Origin: Geobacteraceae bacterium
GTDB taxonomy: Bacteria; Desulfobacterota; Desulfuromonadia; Geobacterales; Pseudopelobacteraceae
Length of the DNA stretch: 64,000 bases
Direction of reading: 5' to 3'
Assembly: GCA_013336525.1 (NCBI GenBank)
Contig: JAAXTM010000012.1
Location: 17,572-81,571 of the forward strand
Below, one piece after another: positions 1-7,143 of the stretch. Each line of letters begins with the position of its first letter. The stretch's first letter is position 1. The translations under genes were made by a program, and so were the position numbers. The notes under the pieces were generated by a model. The model was not told where the DNA came from and did not search any database. It was given only the letters and a program-made list of their open reading frames with translations.

Positions 1-504
1 ACACAGAAGAGCTTTGAGTCAGTACTTTGGAACGACTTCAGGCAACTGCGGGCAGACAGACCTATCGTGCTGGAGGGAGAGAGTCAACGTATTGGTAAAT
101 ACGCTCTGCCTGGGCGACTGTATCAAAAAATGGCTGAAAGCCGCAAGGTCTGGTGCCATGCATCTATCGAAACTCGTATAAAAAGACTTGCTGCTGAGTA
201 TGCTCGCCCCGAATACCGTGAAGAGATGTTAAATGCTCTTGAACGAATCAGGAAAAAATTGGGCGGTACCAGATATGCTGAGCTGAAACAAATGCTCGAA
301 GGGTGGGACGTTGAGGGCATAGCCCGAGGCCTTATAGAATGGTACTACGACAGGATGTACTACAAAAACCGTCCATGGACACCTGATCTCGATTTGGATC
401 TGGAGAACTTCAGTCGCGCTGAAGCTGAGCTGGATAAATATTTATGCACAACAGACCCGACTGCTTCTTTGCAAGTAGAGAAGCCCATTGTGCGAGAAAG
501 TTAA
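1..504 (+). CDS. mnmH: tRNA 2-selenouridine/geranyl-2-thiouridine synthase MnmH (SelU), C-terminal part
   Basis: The frame is open from base 1, so this is the last ~167 residues of a gene that begins before the window. The readable part has the family pattern LEGESQRIGKYALPGRLYQKM, where the P-loop half of MnmH (specificity phrase 'E.ES..IG') passes into a helical tail. MnmH replaces sulfur by selenium in the wobble 2-thiouridine of some tRNAs, using selenophosphate after a rhodanese step; the rhodanese domain would lie upstream, outside the window. The gene converges on the next one and the two stops overlap by 4 bp. The family call is from recognition of the C-terminal pattern only. Confidence 0.8.
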   Translation, partial: TQKSFESVLWNDFRQLRADRPIVLEGESQRIGKYALPGRLYQKMAESRKVWCHASIETRIKRLAAEYARPEYREEMLNALERIRKKLGGTRYAELKQMLEGWDVEGIARGLIEWYYDRMYYKNRPWTPDLDLDLENFSRAEAELDKYLCTTDPTASLQVEKPIVRES

Positions 505-1259
505 CTGTGATCTGCTGTAGACTCCAGACCTATTAAATCTTTATCGTCCAACACAGGCTCATTCTGAAGACGCTTGTAATGATAATTCTGACCATGAAGG
601 ACAGCAATAGGGTTGTGGCCCGTAACCCTGTCTTTTACTACAAGTGTGGTGACCGGGGCTTTGGAATGCATAGAAAAAAGCATGTCATGACCAACGCACA
701 AGCCTAATATAATATTCATATCCGTCTTCTGCTTGTTAAATATTTTGGCCTGGGCAATGGGATTGCATATGGGCTCATGAGTTCCTGGGTTGATTTTGCA
801 GAACTCACCAAAACCCATTTTTGACTTGTCAATACTCCCGGCCTTGCAGGTAACTATACTAAGCTCAAAGCCCTGTTTCTCAAGGATCAAAGAGAGTTGC
901 TTTGTTTCCATAAGGAGCGAGATGCATGAGGCGATCCCGATTTTCTTATATCCCATTATTTTAGCAAAGGCGATAGTGCTTTCAACCCTTGTCCAGCGCG
1001 GAGCTTTAGCTTTACCGTTCTCATCACGGTAGTAGCATAAACCCTCAGTCTTCGTGGCTGCCCTGGAAATTTGTGCAACTTGTGAATCTCCGGAATACTC
1101 AGCAAAAGATTTATCAATTATTTCGCTGTAGACTTTTGCAGGACAATCTGGTGGTTGTGGAACCTGTTTACCGGTAAGACTCCAGCAGTTGGTGGCATCA
1201 TTAACCTTCCACATGCTGCTGCAATTGTCACAATTGATGGCAACTTTTTCACTCGGCAT
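501..1259 (-). CDS. DUF1847 metal-binding protein
   Basis: A 252-residue cytoplasmic protein. It opens with a Cys pair (CDNC near residue 10) and has further conserved cysteines (a DCPAK segment, GLCYY, TCKAG, GEFCKINPG, GLCVGHD), the usual layout of DUF1847 proteins, which are predicted to bind a metal or cluster and have no established reaction. No signal peptide or membrane segment is visible. It is convergent with mnmH and stands alone on the minus strand, with no operon partner. Family assignment is by sequence pattern; function is unknown. Confidence 0.75.
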   Translation of the reverse strand: MPSEKVAINCDNCSSMWKVNDATNCWSLTGKQVPQPPDCPAKVYSEIIDKSFAEYSGDSQVAQISRAATKTEGLCYYRDENGKAKAPRWTRVESTIAFAKIMGYKKIGIASCISLLMETKQLSLILEKQGFELSIVTCKAGSIDKSKMGFGEFCKINPGTHEPICNPIAQAKIFNKQKTDMNIILGLCVGHDMLFSMHSKAPVTTLVVKDRVTGHNPIAVLHGQNYHYKRLQNEPVLDDKDLIGLESTADHS

Positions 1260-1481
1260 TTATCGCCCCCCCTTAATCTGTCATTAGAAACTGGAAGTCA
1301 TCATTCACAGGTAGTTTGTTGCCTGGTCGACTTTGTAAAGCGGCAACAAGAATTTTCCAAACAAGACCAGAATAATTCATGTTTCTACTTGGAAGGCTAC
1401 CCGTATTAGTGCTTATTGTCAATTAGGTATTCCCATATATAAACTGGTCACCTTGTTAACAACCCGGAATTGCTTGGAAGC

Positions 1482-1511
1482 TTGACTTGCAAGTTTTTAA
1501 TCTGCTACAAA
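1482..1511 (+). promoter_or_regulatory. candidate sigma70 promoter of the 2-oxoacid oxidoreductase operon
   Basis: TTGACT at 1482 and TACAAA at 1506 are separated by 18 bp and lie about 50 bp upstream of the ferredoxin subunit start. The rest of the 1260-1557 gap shows nothing else I can support. Confidence 0.45.
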
Positions 1512-1557
1512 GAACGGTATTATTTCTGTGTATCATTAAGTAAAAGGATGAACGACG

Positions 1558-1764
1558 ATGCCGCATATCATAATTGATGAAACTCGCTGCAAGGGGTGCG
1601 GGCTCTGCACCATTGCCTGCCCGAGGAAATTAGTCAGCTTGAGTGAAGCTTCGAATAGTCTTGGTTACACCATGGCAGTATTTTCCGGGCCCGAACAATG
1701 CACCGGCTGCGCTTTGTGTGCGGAGATGTGCCCTGATGTCGCCATCACAGTTTTTAAGGAGTGA
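1558..1764 (+). CDS. korD: 2-oxoacid:ferredoxin oxidoreductase, ferredoxin-like delta subunit
   Basis: A 68-residue 2x[4Fe-4S] ferredoxin with two perfect CxxCxxCxxxCP motifs (CKGCGLCTIACP and CTGCALCAEMCP). It is the electron-accepting delta subunit of a four-subunit 2-oxoacid:ferredoxin oxidoreductase; the order delta-alpha-beta-gamma follows directly. An AAAGGA sequence precedes the ATG. The stop codon overlaps the ribosome-binding region of the alpha gene, so the two are probably translationally coupled. Confidence 0.88.
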   Translation: MPHIIIDETRCKGCGLCTIACPRKLVSLSEASNSLGYTMAVFSGPEQCTGCALCAEMCPDVAITVFKE

Positions 1765-1769
1765 CGGTC

Positions 1770-2867
1770 ATGCAAACTACTGCAGCTGAAAAAATATTTG
1801 TCAAAGGGAATGAAGCGGTAGCGATGGCGGCTATTGAGGCAGGTTGCCGCTGTTATTTTGGTTATCCAATTACTCCACAGAGTGATATTCCTGAATACTT
1901 GTCACGAGAACTTCCCGGCCGTGGAGGTGAATTCATTCAGGCCGAGAGTGAGATCGGTGCCATAAACATGCTGCTTGGGGCCTCGGCCGCCGGAACGCGT
2001 GCCATGACCTCATCCTCAGGCCCCGGCATATCCCTCAAGCAGGAGGGGATTTCCTACATGGCCGGTTCGGAACTTCCAGGCGTTATCGTTGATATTATGC
2101 GCGCCGGACCTGGTTTGGGCGGTATCGATGCTTCACAGGCCGATTATTGGCAGGCAACGAGAGGTGGCGGACATGGCGGTTACAGGATTATTGTACTGGC
2201 TCCGGCTTCGGTTCAGGAAATGTATGACCTGACAATGCTGGCTTTTGACCTGTCCGATATCTATCGTATGCCGGCCATGGTTCTGGCCGATTCTGTGGTT
2301 GGCCAGATGAAGGAATCGGTGACCCCCAACCCCCGTCCGCAGGTCGCTCTTCCAGCGAAGGAATGGGTTGTACGCGGCCGGTCTGAAGGTGAACCTCAAA
2401 ACGTGGTCAAATCCCTTTACCTGGGTGATGGCGAGATGGAGGCCTTTCACTGGAAGATGCAGGCCCGCTATCAGGAATTGGCCGATAATGAGTGCCGCTG
2501 GGAAGAAGCCCAGACGTCCGATGCCGAACTGATCGTTACGGCCTTCGGCTCTACTGCCAGAATCGCCAAGACCGCTGTTGCCATGGCCCGTGAAGCCGGT
2601 ATGAAGGTCGGGCTGATGCGCCCGATTACCCTGTTTCCATTCCCCAGAAAAACGTTCGCATCATTATCTGAACGTTGCAAGCTGTTTCTGGATATCGAAC
2701 TTTCAACAGGGCAGATGATAGATGACGTTCGTCTTTCCGTGGCACGCGATGCCGACGTAGCTTTCTATGGCCGTCCCCCCGGTGCAGGGTCATTGCCGAC
2801 GCCGGAAGAATTATTCGAACAGATCAAGAAAAACTACCGGGTCCGTCCTGAACAATCGAGGATATAA
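1770..2867 (+). CDS. korA: 2-oxoacid:ferredoxin oxidoreductase alpha subunit (KorA/VorB type)
   Basis: About 365 residues. The N-terminal pyrimidine-binding domain carries the family signature GYPITPQSDIPEYL and the E-rich QAESEIGAINMLLGAS segment, followed by TSSSGPGISLKQEG and the C-terminal transketolase-like domain. It forms the TPP/CoA enzyme core with the beta subunit, interconverting a 2-oxoacid and an acyl-CoA with ferredoxin. Substrate (2-oxoglutarate or branched-chain 2-oxoacids) cannot be decided from sequence. I chose the ATG at 1770 over an upstream GTG at 1761 because AAGGAG lies at the right distance from 1770. Confidence 0.88.
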   Translation: MQTTAAEKIFVKGNEAVAMAAIEAGCRCYFGYPITPQSDIPEYLSRELPGRGGEFIQAESEIGAINMLLGASAAGTRAMTSSSGPGISLKQEGISYMAGSELPGVIVDIMRAGPGLGGIDASQADYWQATRGGGHGGYRIIVLAPASVQEMYDLTMLAFDLSDIYRMPAMVLADSVVGQMKESVTPNPRPQVALPAKEWVVRGRSEGEPQNVVKSLYLGDGEMEAFHWKMQARYQELADNECRWEEAQTSDAELIVTAFGSTARIAKTAVAMAREAGMKVGLMRPITLFPFPRKTFASLSERCKLFLDIELSTGQMIDDVRLSVARDADVAFYGRPPGAGSLPTPEELFEQIKKNYRVRPEQSRI

Positions 2868-2870
2868 ACC

Positions 2871-3614
2871 ATGAAACAGGTGTTCACCAGGCCGGAAAGC
2901 CTGAAAAATGTTGCAACCCACTTTTGTCCCGGCTGCCATCACGGTTCGGTCCACCGTCTGGTTGCCGAGGCGCTGGACGAGTTCGGAATACGGAGCCAGA
3001 CGATCGGTGTCGCTTCTGTCGGTTGTTCGGTTTTTCTGTACGGATATTTTGACATTGACGTTATTGAAGCACCTCATGGTCGCGCTCCTGCCGTTGCTAC
3101 CGGAGCCAAGCGTGCCCGTCCCGACCGGATCGTTTTTACCTACCAGGGGGATGGTGACCTGGCGGCAATCGGCATGTCAGAAATTATCCATTCCGCAAAT
3201 CGCGGCGAGGATATCACCGTTATCTTCGTCAACAACACAACATACGGTATGACCGGCGGCCAGATGGCGCCTACAACCCTGCCGGGGCAGAAAACATCTA
3301 CATCTCCCTATGGCAGAGATGTCTCGAAAGACGGAGCACCATTCAAAATGGCGGAGTTGCTTTCCAATCTTGATGGTGTGGCTTTTTCAGCCCGCGTAGC
3401 TCTCAACAGCCCAAGGAATGTTCTCAATGCCAAGAAGATGATCAAAACCGCCTTCCGTTACCAGGTCGAGAAAAAGGGGTTTTCTTTTATTGAGGCGCTG
3501 GCCTCCTGTCCGACTAACTGGGGGATGAATCCACTTGACGCCAACCAGCGGGTGAGCGATGAAATGATTCCCTACTTCCCGCTCGGTGTGTACAAGAATA
3601 CTGCACAACTATGA
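2871..3614 (+). CDS. korB: 2-oxoacid:ferredoxin oxidoreductase beta subunit (TPP-binding)
   Basis: A 247-residue protein with the TPP/Mg motif: GDGD (in [11 protein letters not shown]) and, about 30 residues later, [11 protein letters not shown]. Early cysteines ([14 protein letters not shown]) fit the beta subunit of this family, where a CxxC helps hold an iron-sulfur cluster. It starts 3 bp after the alpha stop and belongs to the same operon. It supplies the cofactor site of the alpha/beta heterodimer. Confidence 0.88.
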   Translation: MKQVFTRPESLKNVATHFCPGCHHGSVHRLVAEALDEFGIRSQTIGVASVGCSVFLYGYFDIDVIEAPHGRAPAVATGAKRARPDRIVFTYQGDGDLAAIGMSEIIHSANRGEDITVIFVNNTTYGMTGGQMAPTTLPGQKTSTSPYGRDVSKDGAPFKMAELLSNLDGVAFSARVALNSPRNVLNAKKMIKTAFRYQVEKKGFSFIEALASCPTNWGMNPLDANQRVSDEMIPYFPLGVYKNTAQL

Positions 3615-3702
3615 TTAGTAAGTCAGAAGTTTTTTTCTGCTTTTTCGCAGGGAATAACTTTGTTAACGCACTTATCCTGTTTATCAGGGCTTGGAGATAA
3701 TC

Positions 3703-4245
3703 ATGCGCTACGATGTTTTTTTTGCCGGTTACGGCGGGCAGGGTGTACTGCTGGCTGGTAACCTGCTTTCATACGCTGCCATTCACGAAGGTAAAAACGT
3801 GTCATTTTTTCCTGCCTACGGTGTTGAAAAGCGTGGCGGTGCAGCCATGTGCACGGTCGTCTTCGCCGACGGTGATACCGGTTCCCCGGTGGTCGGAAAT
3901 CCGTCAGTTTCGGTTCTGCTCAATCAGCTCTCTTTCGACAAGTATTCCGTAAAAGTTAAACAGGGTGGGGTCTGTATCGTTAACTCCAGTTTGGTGGAAA
4001 CAGATGGAGTCGAGTTGCCTGGGGTTGAGGTAGTCTTGGTTCCAATGAACCAGATCGCCCTTGATATGGGGGATGTGCGCATGGTCAATATGGTGGCTTG
4101 CGGGGCGTATATGGAAAAGTCCGGGGCGTTGAAGAGCGCATCGCTGGAAGCGGCGCTGAAAAAGGCGCTACCGGAACGCAACCACAAGTTGATACCAGCG
4201 AACGTAAAAGCGATGGAAGCTGGCGCTCGTGCTGTACGGGGTTAA
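3703..4245 (+). CDS. korC: 2-oxoacid:ferredoxin oxidoreductase gamma subunit
   Basis: 180 residues beginning with the gamma-family hallmark FAGYGGQGVLLAG and then AYGVEKRGGAAMCTVVF. The subunit takes part in CoA binding and inter-subunit contacts in the KorDABC complex. A GGAG lies 6 bases before the ATG at 3703, so that start is preferred over an upstream TTG at 3691. A 76-88 bp spacer separates it from korB, but same strand and gene order support one operon. The gene ends 51 bp before the tRNA-Gln. Confidence 0.87.
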   Translation: MRYDVFFAGYGGQGVLLAGNLLSYAAIHEGKNVSFFPAYGVEKRGGAAMCTVVFADGDTGSPVVGNPSVSVLLNQLSFDKYSVKVKQGGVCIVNSSLVETDGVELPGVEVVLVPMNQIALDMGDVRMVNMVACGAYMEKSGALKSASLEAALKKALPERNHKLIPANVKAMEAGARAVRG

Positions 4246-4251
4246 AAAGTG

Positions 4252-4280
4252 TTGACGTGCTCGGCCCGATTTGTTACAAA
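4252..4280 (+). promoter_or_regulatory. candidate promoter of tRNA-Gln
   Basis: TTGACG at 4252 and TACAAA at 4275 with a 17-bp spacer, about 17 bp before the mature tRNA 5' end. Confidence 0.5.
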
Positions 4281-4296
4281 AGGTGCTCTTCAATTT

Positions 4297-4371
4297 AGGG
4301 GTATAGCCAAACGGTAAGGCAACGGCCTCTGACGCCGTCATCTCTTGGTTCGAATCCAGGTACCCCTGCCA
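4297..4371 (+). tRNA. tRNA-Gln (anticodon CUG)
   Basis: A 75-nt cloverleaf: acceptor strands AGGGGTA / TACCCCT, D arm, anticodon stem ACGGC/GCCGT with loop CTCTGAC giving anticodon CUG, T arm with GGTTCGAATCC, and an encoded CCA. The 3' half from the anticodon loop onward is the prophage attachment core. After integration, the 3' half of the functional gene is therefore supplied by phage DNA without change of sequence. Confidence 0.95.
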
Positions 4372-4372
4372 A
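4327..4372 (+). repeat. attL core of the prophage (3' half of tRNA-Gln)
   Basis: 46 bp identical to 40707-40752. The identity starts in the anticodon loop and ends one base after the CCA. One base on either side of both copies differs, so the limits are exact. Confidence 0.95.
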
Positions 4373-4378
4373 TATACA

Positions 4379-4413
4379 AGCGGGTTCACAGAGTTTTCGT
4401 GACCCGCTTTTTA
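4379..4413 (+). terminator. phage-supplied terminator behind tRNA-Gln
   Basis: A stem AGCGGGTTCAC / GTGACCCGCT is followed by a T run. It lies just inside attL, so the tRNA now ends on phage DNA. The original host terminator appears to be the one at 40759, beyond attR. Confidence 0.7.
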
Positions 4414-4439
4414 TATGATTATTCGGGATTATTCGGGGG

Positions 4440-4667
4440 TTATTTAGGGACGCACCCTTCCGCCCTCTCCAGCAACTTCACCAGCGCGGCGTTGGTCAGC
4501 AGATACCCGTCAAAGTTTGCCGAGTCGCCTTTCAACATCTTCTGCACTTGGGAGGGGGGCAGCAGGATCGTGTCCGGTTTCACTGGCCAGCAGCCGGTCA
4601 ACGCGTTCACTGACAGCAGGAGTATTGCCATTGACAATATCCTGCCTGCCTTTTTGTAGGTTTTCAT
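4440..4667 (-). CDS. small lipoprotein, candidate outer-membrane spanin (Rz1-like)
   Basis: 75 residues with a signal sequence and lipobox (LSVNALTGC) and a Pro-containing segment just after the acylated Cys. AGGAGG precedes the ATG. Most of the gene overlaps the next one in another frame, the Rz/Rz1 arrangement of lambda-like phages. In that model the lipoprotein joins an inner-membrane partner to fuse the membranes at lysis. It lies at the end of the late operon near the endolysin. The Pro content is lower than in classical Rz1, so the call is an inference from architecture. Confidence 0.55.
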   Translation of the reverse strand: MKTYKKAGRILSMAILLLSVNALTGCWPVKPDTILLPPSQVQKMLKGDSANFDGYLLTNAALVKLLERAEGCVPK

Positions 4668-4743
4668 ACGTCCGGTCCCTCCTGAGATACCACTGCAGCA
4701 GGGCGACGATGATGACCACCACCCCTGCGGCGATGGATTCCAT
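4510..4743 (-). CDS. small membrane protein, candidate inner-membrane spanin (Rz-like)
   Basis: 77 residues: an N-terminal membrane segment (IAAGVVVIIVALLQWYL, residues 4-20), then a charged, probably helical tail. The ATG at 4743 overlaps the stop of the upstream gene (TAATG), so I use it rather than the longer open frame. The lipoprotein gene starts inside it in a different frame. It is short for an i-spanin (usually ~150 residues); a holin accessory role is the alternative. Confidence 0.5.
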   Translation of the reverse strand: MESIAAGVVVIIVALLQWYLRRDRTYENLQKGRQDIVNGNTPAVSERVDRLLASETGHDPAAPLPSAEDVERRLGKL

Positions 4744-4946
4744 TACAGCACCTTGGTTGCGGTGTAGCCGATGCCGGTGGTTGTCTGGTCTTTTGAGAGG
4801 AAGCCGATGACGACCGGGACGAGGCCCATCGCCCATGCTTTCCAGTCCCACGGATTGCCGCTTTGAATCATGGTTACGCTGTACGTTACGATCCCGCCCA
4901 ATAGTCCTGCGAGTGATGTTTTCCAGTTGGCTGCAATTGTTTCCAT
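4743..4946 (-). CDS. candidate holin
   Basis: 67 residues with two hydrophobic segments (around SLAGLLGGIVTYSVTMI and WAMGLVPVVIGFL) separated by a short polar turn, the size and topology of small class II holins. AAGGAG precedes the ATG. It is located between a zinc-finger microprotein and the spanin candidates in the lysis cluster. Function is inferred from position and topology. Confidence 0.5.
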   Translation of the reverse strand: METIAANWKTSLAGLLGGIVTYSVTMIQSGNPWDWKAWAMGLVPVVIGFLSKDQTTTGIGYTATKVL

Positions 4947-4963
4947 TTTATTCTCCTTTTAAT

Positions 4964-5134
4964 TTATTCTCCTGCTCCGTAATGATCCTCGTAACAGGTG
5001 ATGCACACCCGCTCACGAATGATCATTCCGGCCTCTTTTCTTCTGATGCAGAGCGTCATGCTTTGCGGCGTAAATTCCTTGTTACAAACCTTGCAATGGC
5101 GGCCCGAGACGTTGTGTACTTGAGGGGCGCTCAT
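4964..5134 (-). CDS. 56-residue zinc-binding microprotein
   Basis: The protein has one CxxC (CKVC, residues 14-17), a Cys at 29, and a second CxxC (CITC, residues 44-47), suggesting a small zinc ribbon. Its ATG overlaps the stop of the upstream 30-residue ORF (ATGA), so the two are coupled. The stop lies just before the ribosome-binding site of the holin candidate. Role unknown. Confidence 0.6.
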   Translation of the reverse strand: MSAPQVHNVSGRHCKVCNKEFTPQSMTLCIRRKEAGMIIRERVCITCYEDHYGAGE

Positions 5135-5223
5135 TTGGTACAGCCGCTGCAGACTGTGCAGCCCTCGCAGTCAAAGTCTATCGCCACATACATCCGTTCG
5201 CGTTCACAGTATTTTCCGGCCAT
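5131..5223 (-). CDS. 30-residue cysteine-rich microprotein
   Basis: A perfect AGGAGG stands before the ATG, and the stop overlaps the next start as ATGA; these two signals are why I call it a gene. It has five cysteines in 30 residues, four of them in a C-terminal cluster (CEGCTVCSGC), a plausible metal site. No function can be assigned. Confidence 0.5.
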   Translation of the reverse strand: MAGKYCERERMYVAIDFDCEGCTVCSGCTK

Positions 5224-5287
5224 TGTTGTGCCTCCTGATTGTAACCAGTACAGTATATTTTCGCGTTGCAGCCATGCTGACAGCTCT

Positions 5288-5731
5288 TCAGAATCCATTG
5301 GTGTATACTGTCTTTTTGCCCTGTTTGACTGCTGACAATTTCTGCTTGCGCGGGGTGCCGTTGGTCAGGCCGAGATGGATCCAGCCAGCTTCACCAAACT
5401 CGTAGATTACCTGGTCATAGTCCGGGATATTAGCCGCGCACCATTTACATACTGCCAGGTTGCTTTCGCCATCAACTTCAAAGTCAATGCCGAGCGCTGC
5501 TGAATGGGCAGATGTTGGTGATCCCCCTACCGCTTTGTTGACTGCCGGTGAGCGATAGTTTGATGTGACGTGGATCGGCTTGTTGTAATGGGCGCGGATG
5601 GTTTCCAATACAGTGGCGCATATGAGCATATTCGGGACCAGCTCCGGCGGACAGGTGTTGCCGATGCCGAGCCGGATCGCGGTGCTGCTGCGCTCCATTT
5701 CTTCACGGGTGAAATGCTCTGTTAGTTTCAT
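5288..5731 (-). CDS. endolysin, peptidase M15 family
   Basis: 147 residues matching the M15A/VanY-like peptidase fold used by phage endolysins. It has SNYRSPAVNKAVGGSPTSAH, with the first zinc His at the end, then GIDFE with the zinc Asp, and WIHLG with the last zinc His. Such enzymes cut peptide links in peptidoglycan. No signal peptide is seen, so release would need a holin, consistent with the membrane genes on both sides. GGGGG precedes the ATG. Confidence 0.85.
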   Translation of the reverse strand: MKLTEHFTREEMERSSTAIRLGIGNTCPPELVPNMLICATVLETIRAHYNKPIHVTSNYRSPAVNKAVGGSPTSAHSAALGIDFEVDGESNLAVCKWCAANIPDYDQVIYEFGEAGWIHLGLTNGTPRKQKLSAVKQGKKTVYTNGF

Positions 5732-5741
5732 TTAAACCCCC

Positions 5742-6017
5742 TTATTGCTTGTTAGCGCGATTCTCCAGCCCTTGCAGGCGGACATCCATCTGCTGGAGTT
5801 TGTCCTGTAGCGCATCGCTGGATTTATCCGAAGATATTGCCCGATAGTTGAGCGTGGCCAATTGTGATTTCATGTCACTCATCATGGCAAACTGAGCGCC
5901 GCCGGAGAGGATCATCAGCGAGATCAGTATCCCGAGCATCCATAAAATAGTGCTGTTTTTGTTTTCCATTCCTGAATGGGCGGGGCATCGCTCTGCGATT
6001 GTGTTCTCTTCGGACAT
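5742..6017 (-). CDS. phage membrane protein with coiled-coil tail
   Basis: 91 residues: a polar N-terminus, one membrane segment (ILWMLGILISLMILSGGAQF, about residues 24-43) and a C-terminal amphipathic helix rich in Gln, Leu and Asp. GGAGAG precedes the ATG. Its place directly before the endolysin suggests a holin or XhlA-like membrane lysis partner, but this is inference from position. Confidence 0.5.
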   Translation of the reverse strand: MSEENTIAERCPAHSGMENKNSTILWMLGILISLMILSGGAQFAMMSDMKSQLATLNYRAISSDKSSDALQDKLQQMDVRLQGLENRANKQ

Positions 6018-6050
6018 GTTTCTCTCCTGGTGGCTGTGGTTTGGTTTACA

Positions 6051-6260
6051 TCAAAAATTAGTCATCAAATAGGCGAACTTGCCTCTGATTTCGTCCAGCG
6101 CTTCCTGCATAATCTGGTGTTCTTTCAGCACCGACAGAGGGCTCAAACAGTTGCCCTTATCATTTAAAAACCTGCCGCTGCCATTCATCAACAGGGGCCG
6201 AGAGACTTGTGCGAGTGCCGTAAGTGCTATGTTGTGGGTGTCTACAATGGTTGATTTCAT
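6051..6260 (-). CDS. phage protein of unknown function
   Basis: 69 residues, no membrane segment, no motif I recognise. A strong AAAGGAGG ribosome binding site before the ATG and tight spacing to both neighbours support it as a real gene of the late operon. Confidence 0.5.
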   Translation of the reverse strand: MKSTIVDTHNIALTALAQVSRPLLMNGSGRFLNDKGNCLSPLSVLKEHQIMQEALDEIRGKFAYLMTNF

Positions 6261-6273
6261 TATCTGCCTCCTT

Positions 6274-6483
6274 TTATATCGCTTCCCAATAATTCCTGCT
6301 GATGGTTTCCCGCGCCAGACCTAACAGATCGCCCAGGTGCTGATGCGTACATTTCTTTAATTCCGGCCATTCACTCAGCAGATAACGGAGTGCTGGCACC
6401 GGCCCGTCGGTTTTCTGCAGTCTGATCGTATCCAGCAGCAGCGTTGCCTGTTCAAAGGTTTTTGGCTGTATCTGCGGTCTCAC
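6274..6483 (-). CDS. small protein with Crp-type helix-turn-helix
   Basis: 69 residues. The C-terminal part (THQHLGDLLGLARETISR) matches the recognition helix region of the Crp/Fnr family; there is no cyclic-nucleotide domain. It starts at GTG, overlapping the stop of the upstream gene (GTGA). A DNA-binding fragment inside a late operon is unexpected; it may be a transcription modulator or a decayed regulator. Confidence 0.5.
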   Translation of the reverse strand: MRPQIQPKTFEQATLLLDTIRLQKTDGPVPALRYLLSEWPELKKCTHQHLGDLLGLARETISRNYWEAI

Positions 6484-6809
6484 TTGAGCGTACCGCTAAA
6501 CTTACCCGGTACCTTCACCGACGGGGTGTTAATTTTGGCATAGTTACTGTGAGACGATTCCACCCCGTTGGCATCTACCGCCGTGACAAAATAAAAATAT
6601 TTGTGGGCGGAAGATACCCCTTCAAAGATCGCCGTGCGTTGTGTCCCCGGCACGGTGATAAATGAGTCAGTCGGTTGGTTGCGCCCGGGCCGGTAGCTGT
6701 ACACGCGATATACCGCCACGCCACTCTGGTCGTCGTCCCATTGTAGCTGGACAGACGCTGCCATGGCGGTGGTAGCAAAGAGCAGCAATATAACCAGTCG
6801 CCTTACCAT
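6480..6809 (-). CDS. secreted fibronectin type III-like protein
   Basis: 109 residues with a cleavable signal peptide (VILLLFATTAMAA). Residues ~22-95 look like one FN3 domain: QLQWDDDQSGVAVYRVY...YFYFVTAVDANGVESSHSN. FN3 domains are common on phage surface proteins, but a bacterial signal peptide implies export to the periplasm, unlike a virion part. It overlaps the preceding gene by 7 bp. Possible superinfection or cell-surface role; unknown. Confidence 0.6.
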   Translation of the reverse strand: MVRRLVILLLFATTAMAASVQLQWDDDQSGVAVYRVYSYRPGRNQPTDSFITVPGTQRTAIFEGVSSAHKYFYFVTAVDANGVESSHSNYAKINTPSVKVPGKFSGTLK

Positions 6810-7141
6810 GACAGTTTCTGCAAACCGTTCACATAGAGGCCATCGTCTTTAATAACGATCGTGATATCACCCGTCAGCGCGACATCCGGTTTGATGATGA
6901 CCTTGTTGATACCGTTGGCCGCTGCTTCTGACAGTTCGATTGACTGTTCGGTAATCCCCTGTGATACCGTAATCGAATCAGCGGTAACGGATTGAAAGAC
7001 AACTGCGCCGGCAAGGCTCGCTTTTTCAGCGAAGGCCTGGTTGAGTTTCGCGGCTGTCGGCACTTCTCTGGCAACAAAGGTCGTCGCCCCGTGGCAGACG
7101 GTTGCGACCAACAACATGGTTAAAACAAGTAATGTTTTCAT
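6803..7141 (-). CDS. exported phage protein of unknown function
   Basis: 112 residues with a clear signal peptide (KTLLVLTMLLVATVCHGA). The rest is alternating hydrophobic/Thr-Ser beta-like sequence ending with NGLQKLSW. GGGGTG is before the ATG at 7141. It is paired with the FN3 protein that follows; both are predicted to be exported. Confidence 0.55.
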   Translation of the reverse strand: MKTLLVLTMLLVATVCHGATTFVAREVPTAAKLNQAFAEKASLAGAVVFQSVTADSITVSQGITEQSIELSEAAANGINKVIIKPDVALTGDITIVIKDDGLYVNGLQKLSW

Positions 7142-7143
7142 AA

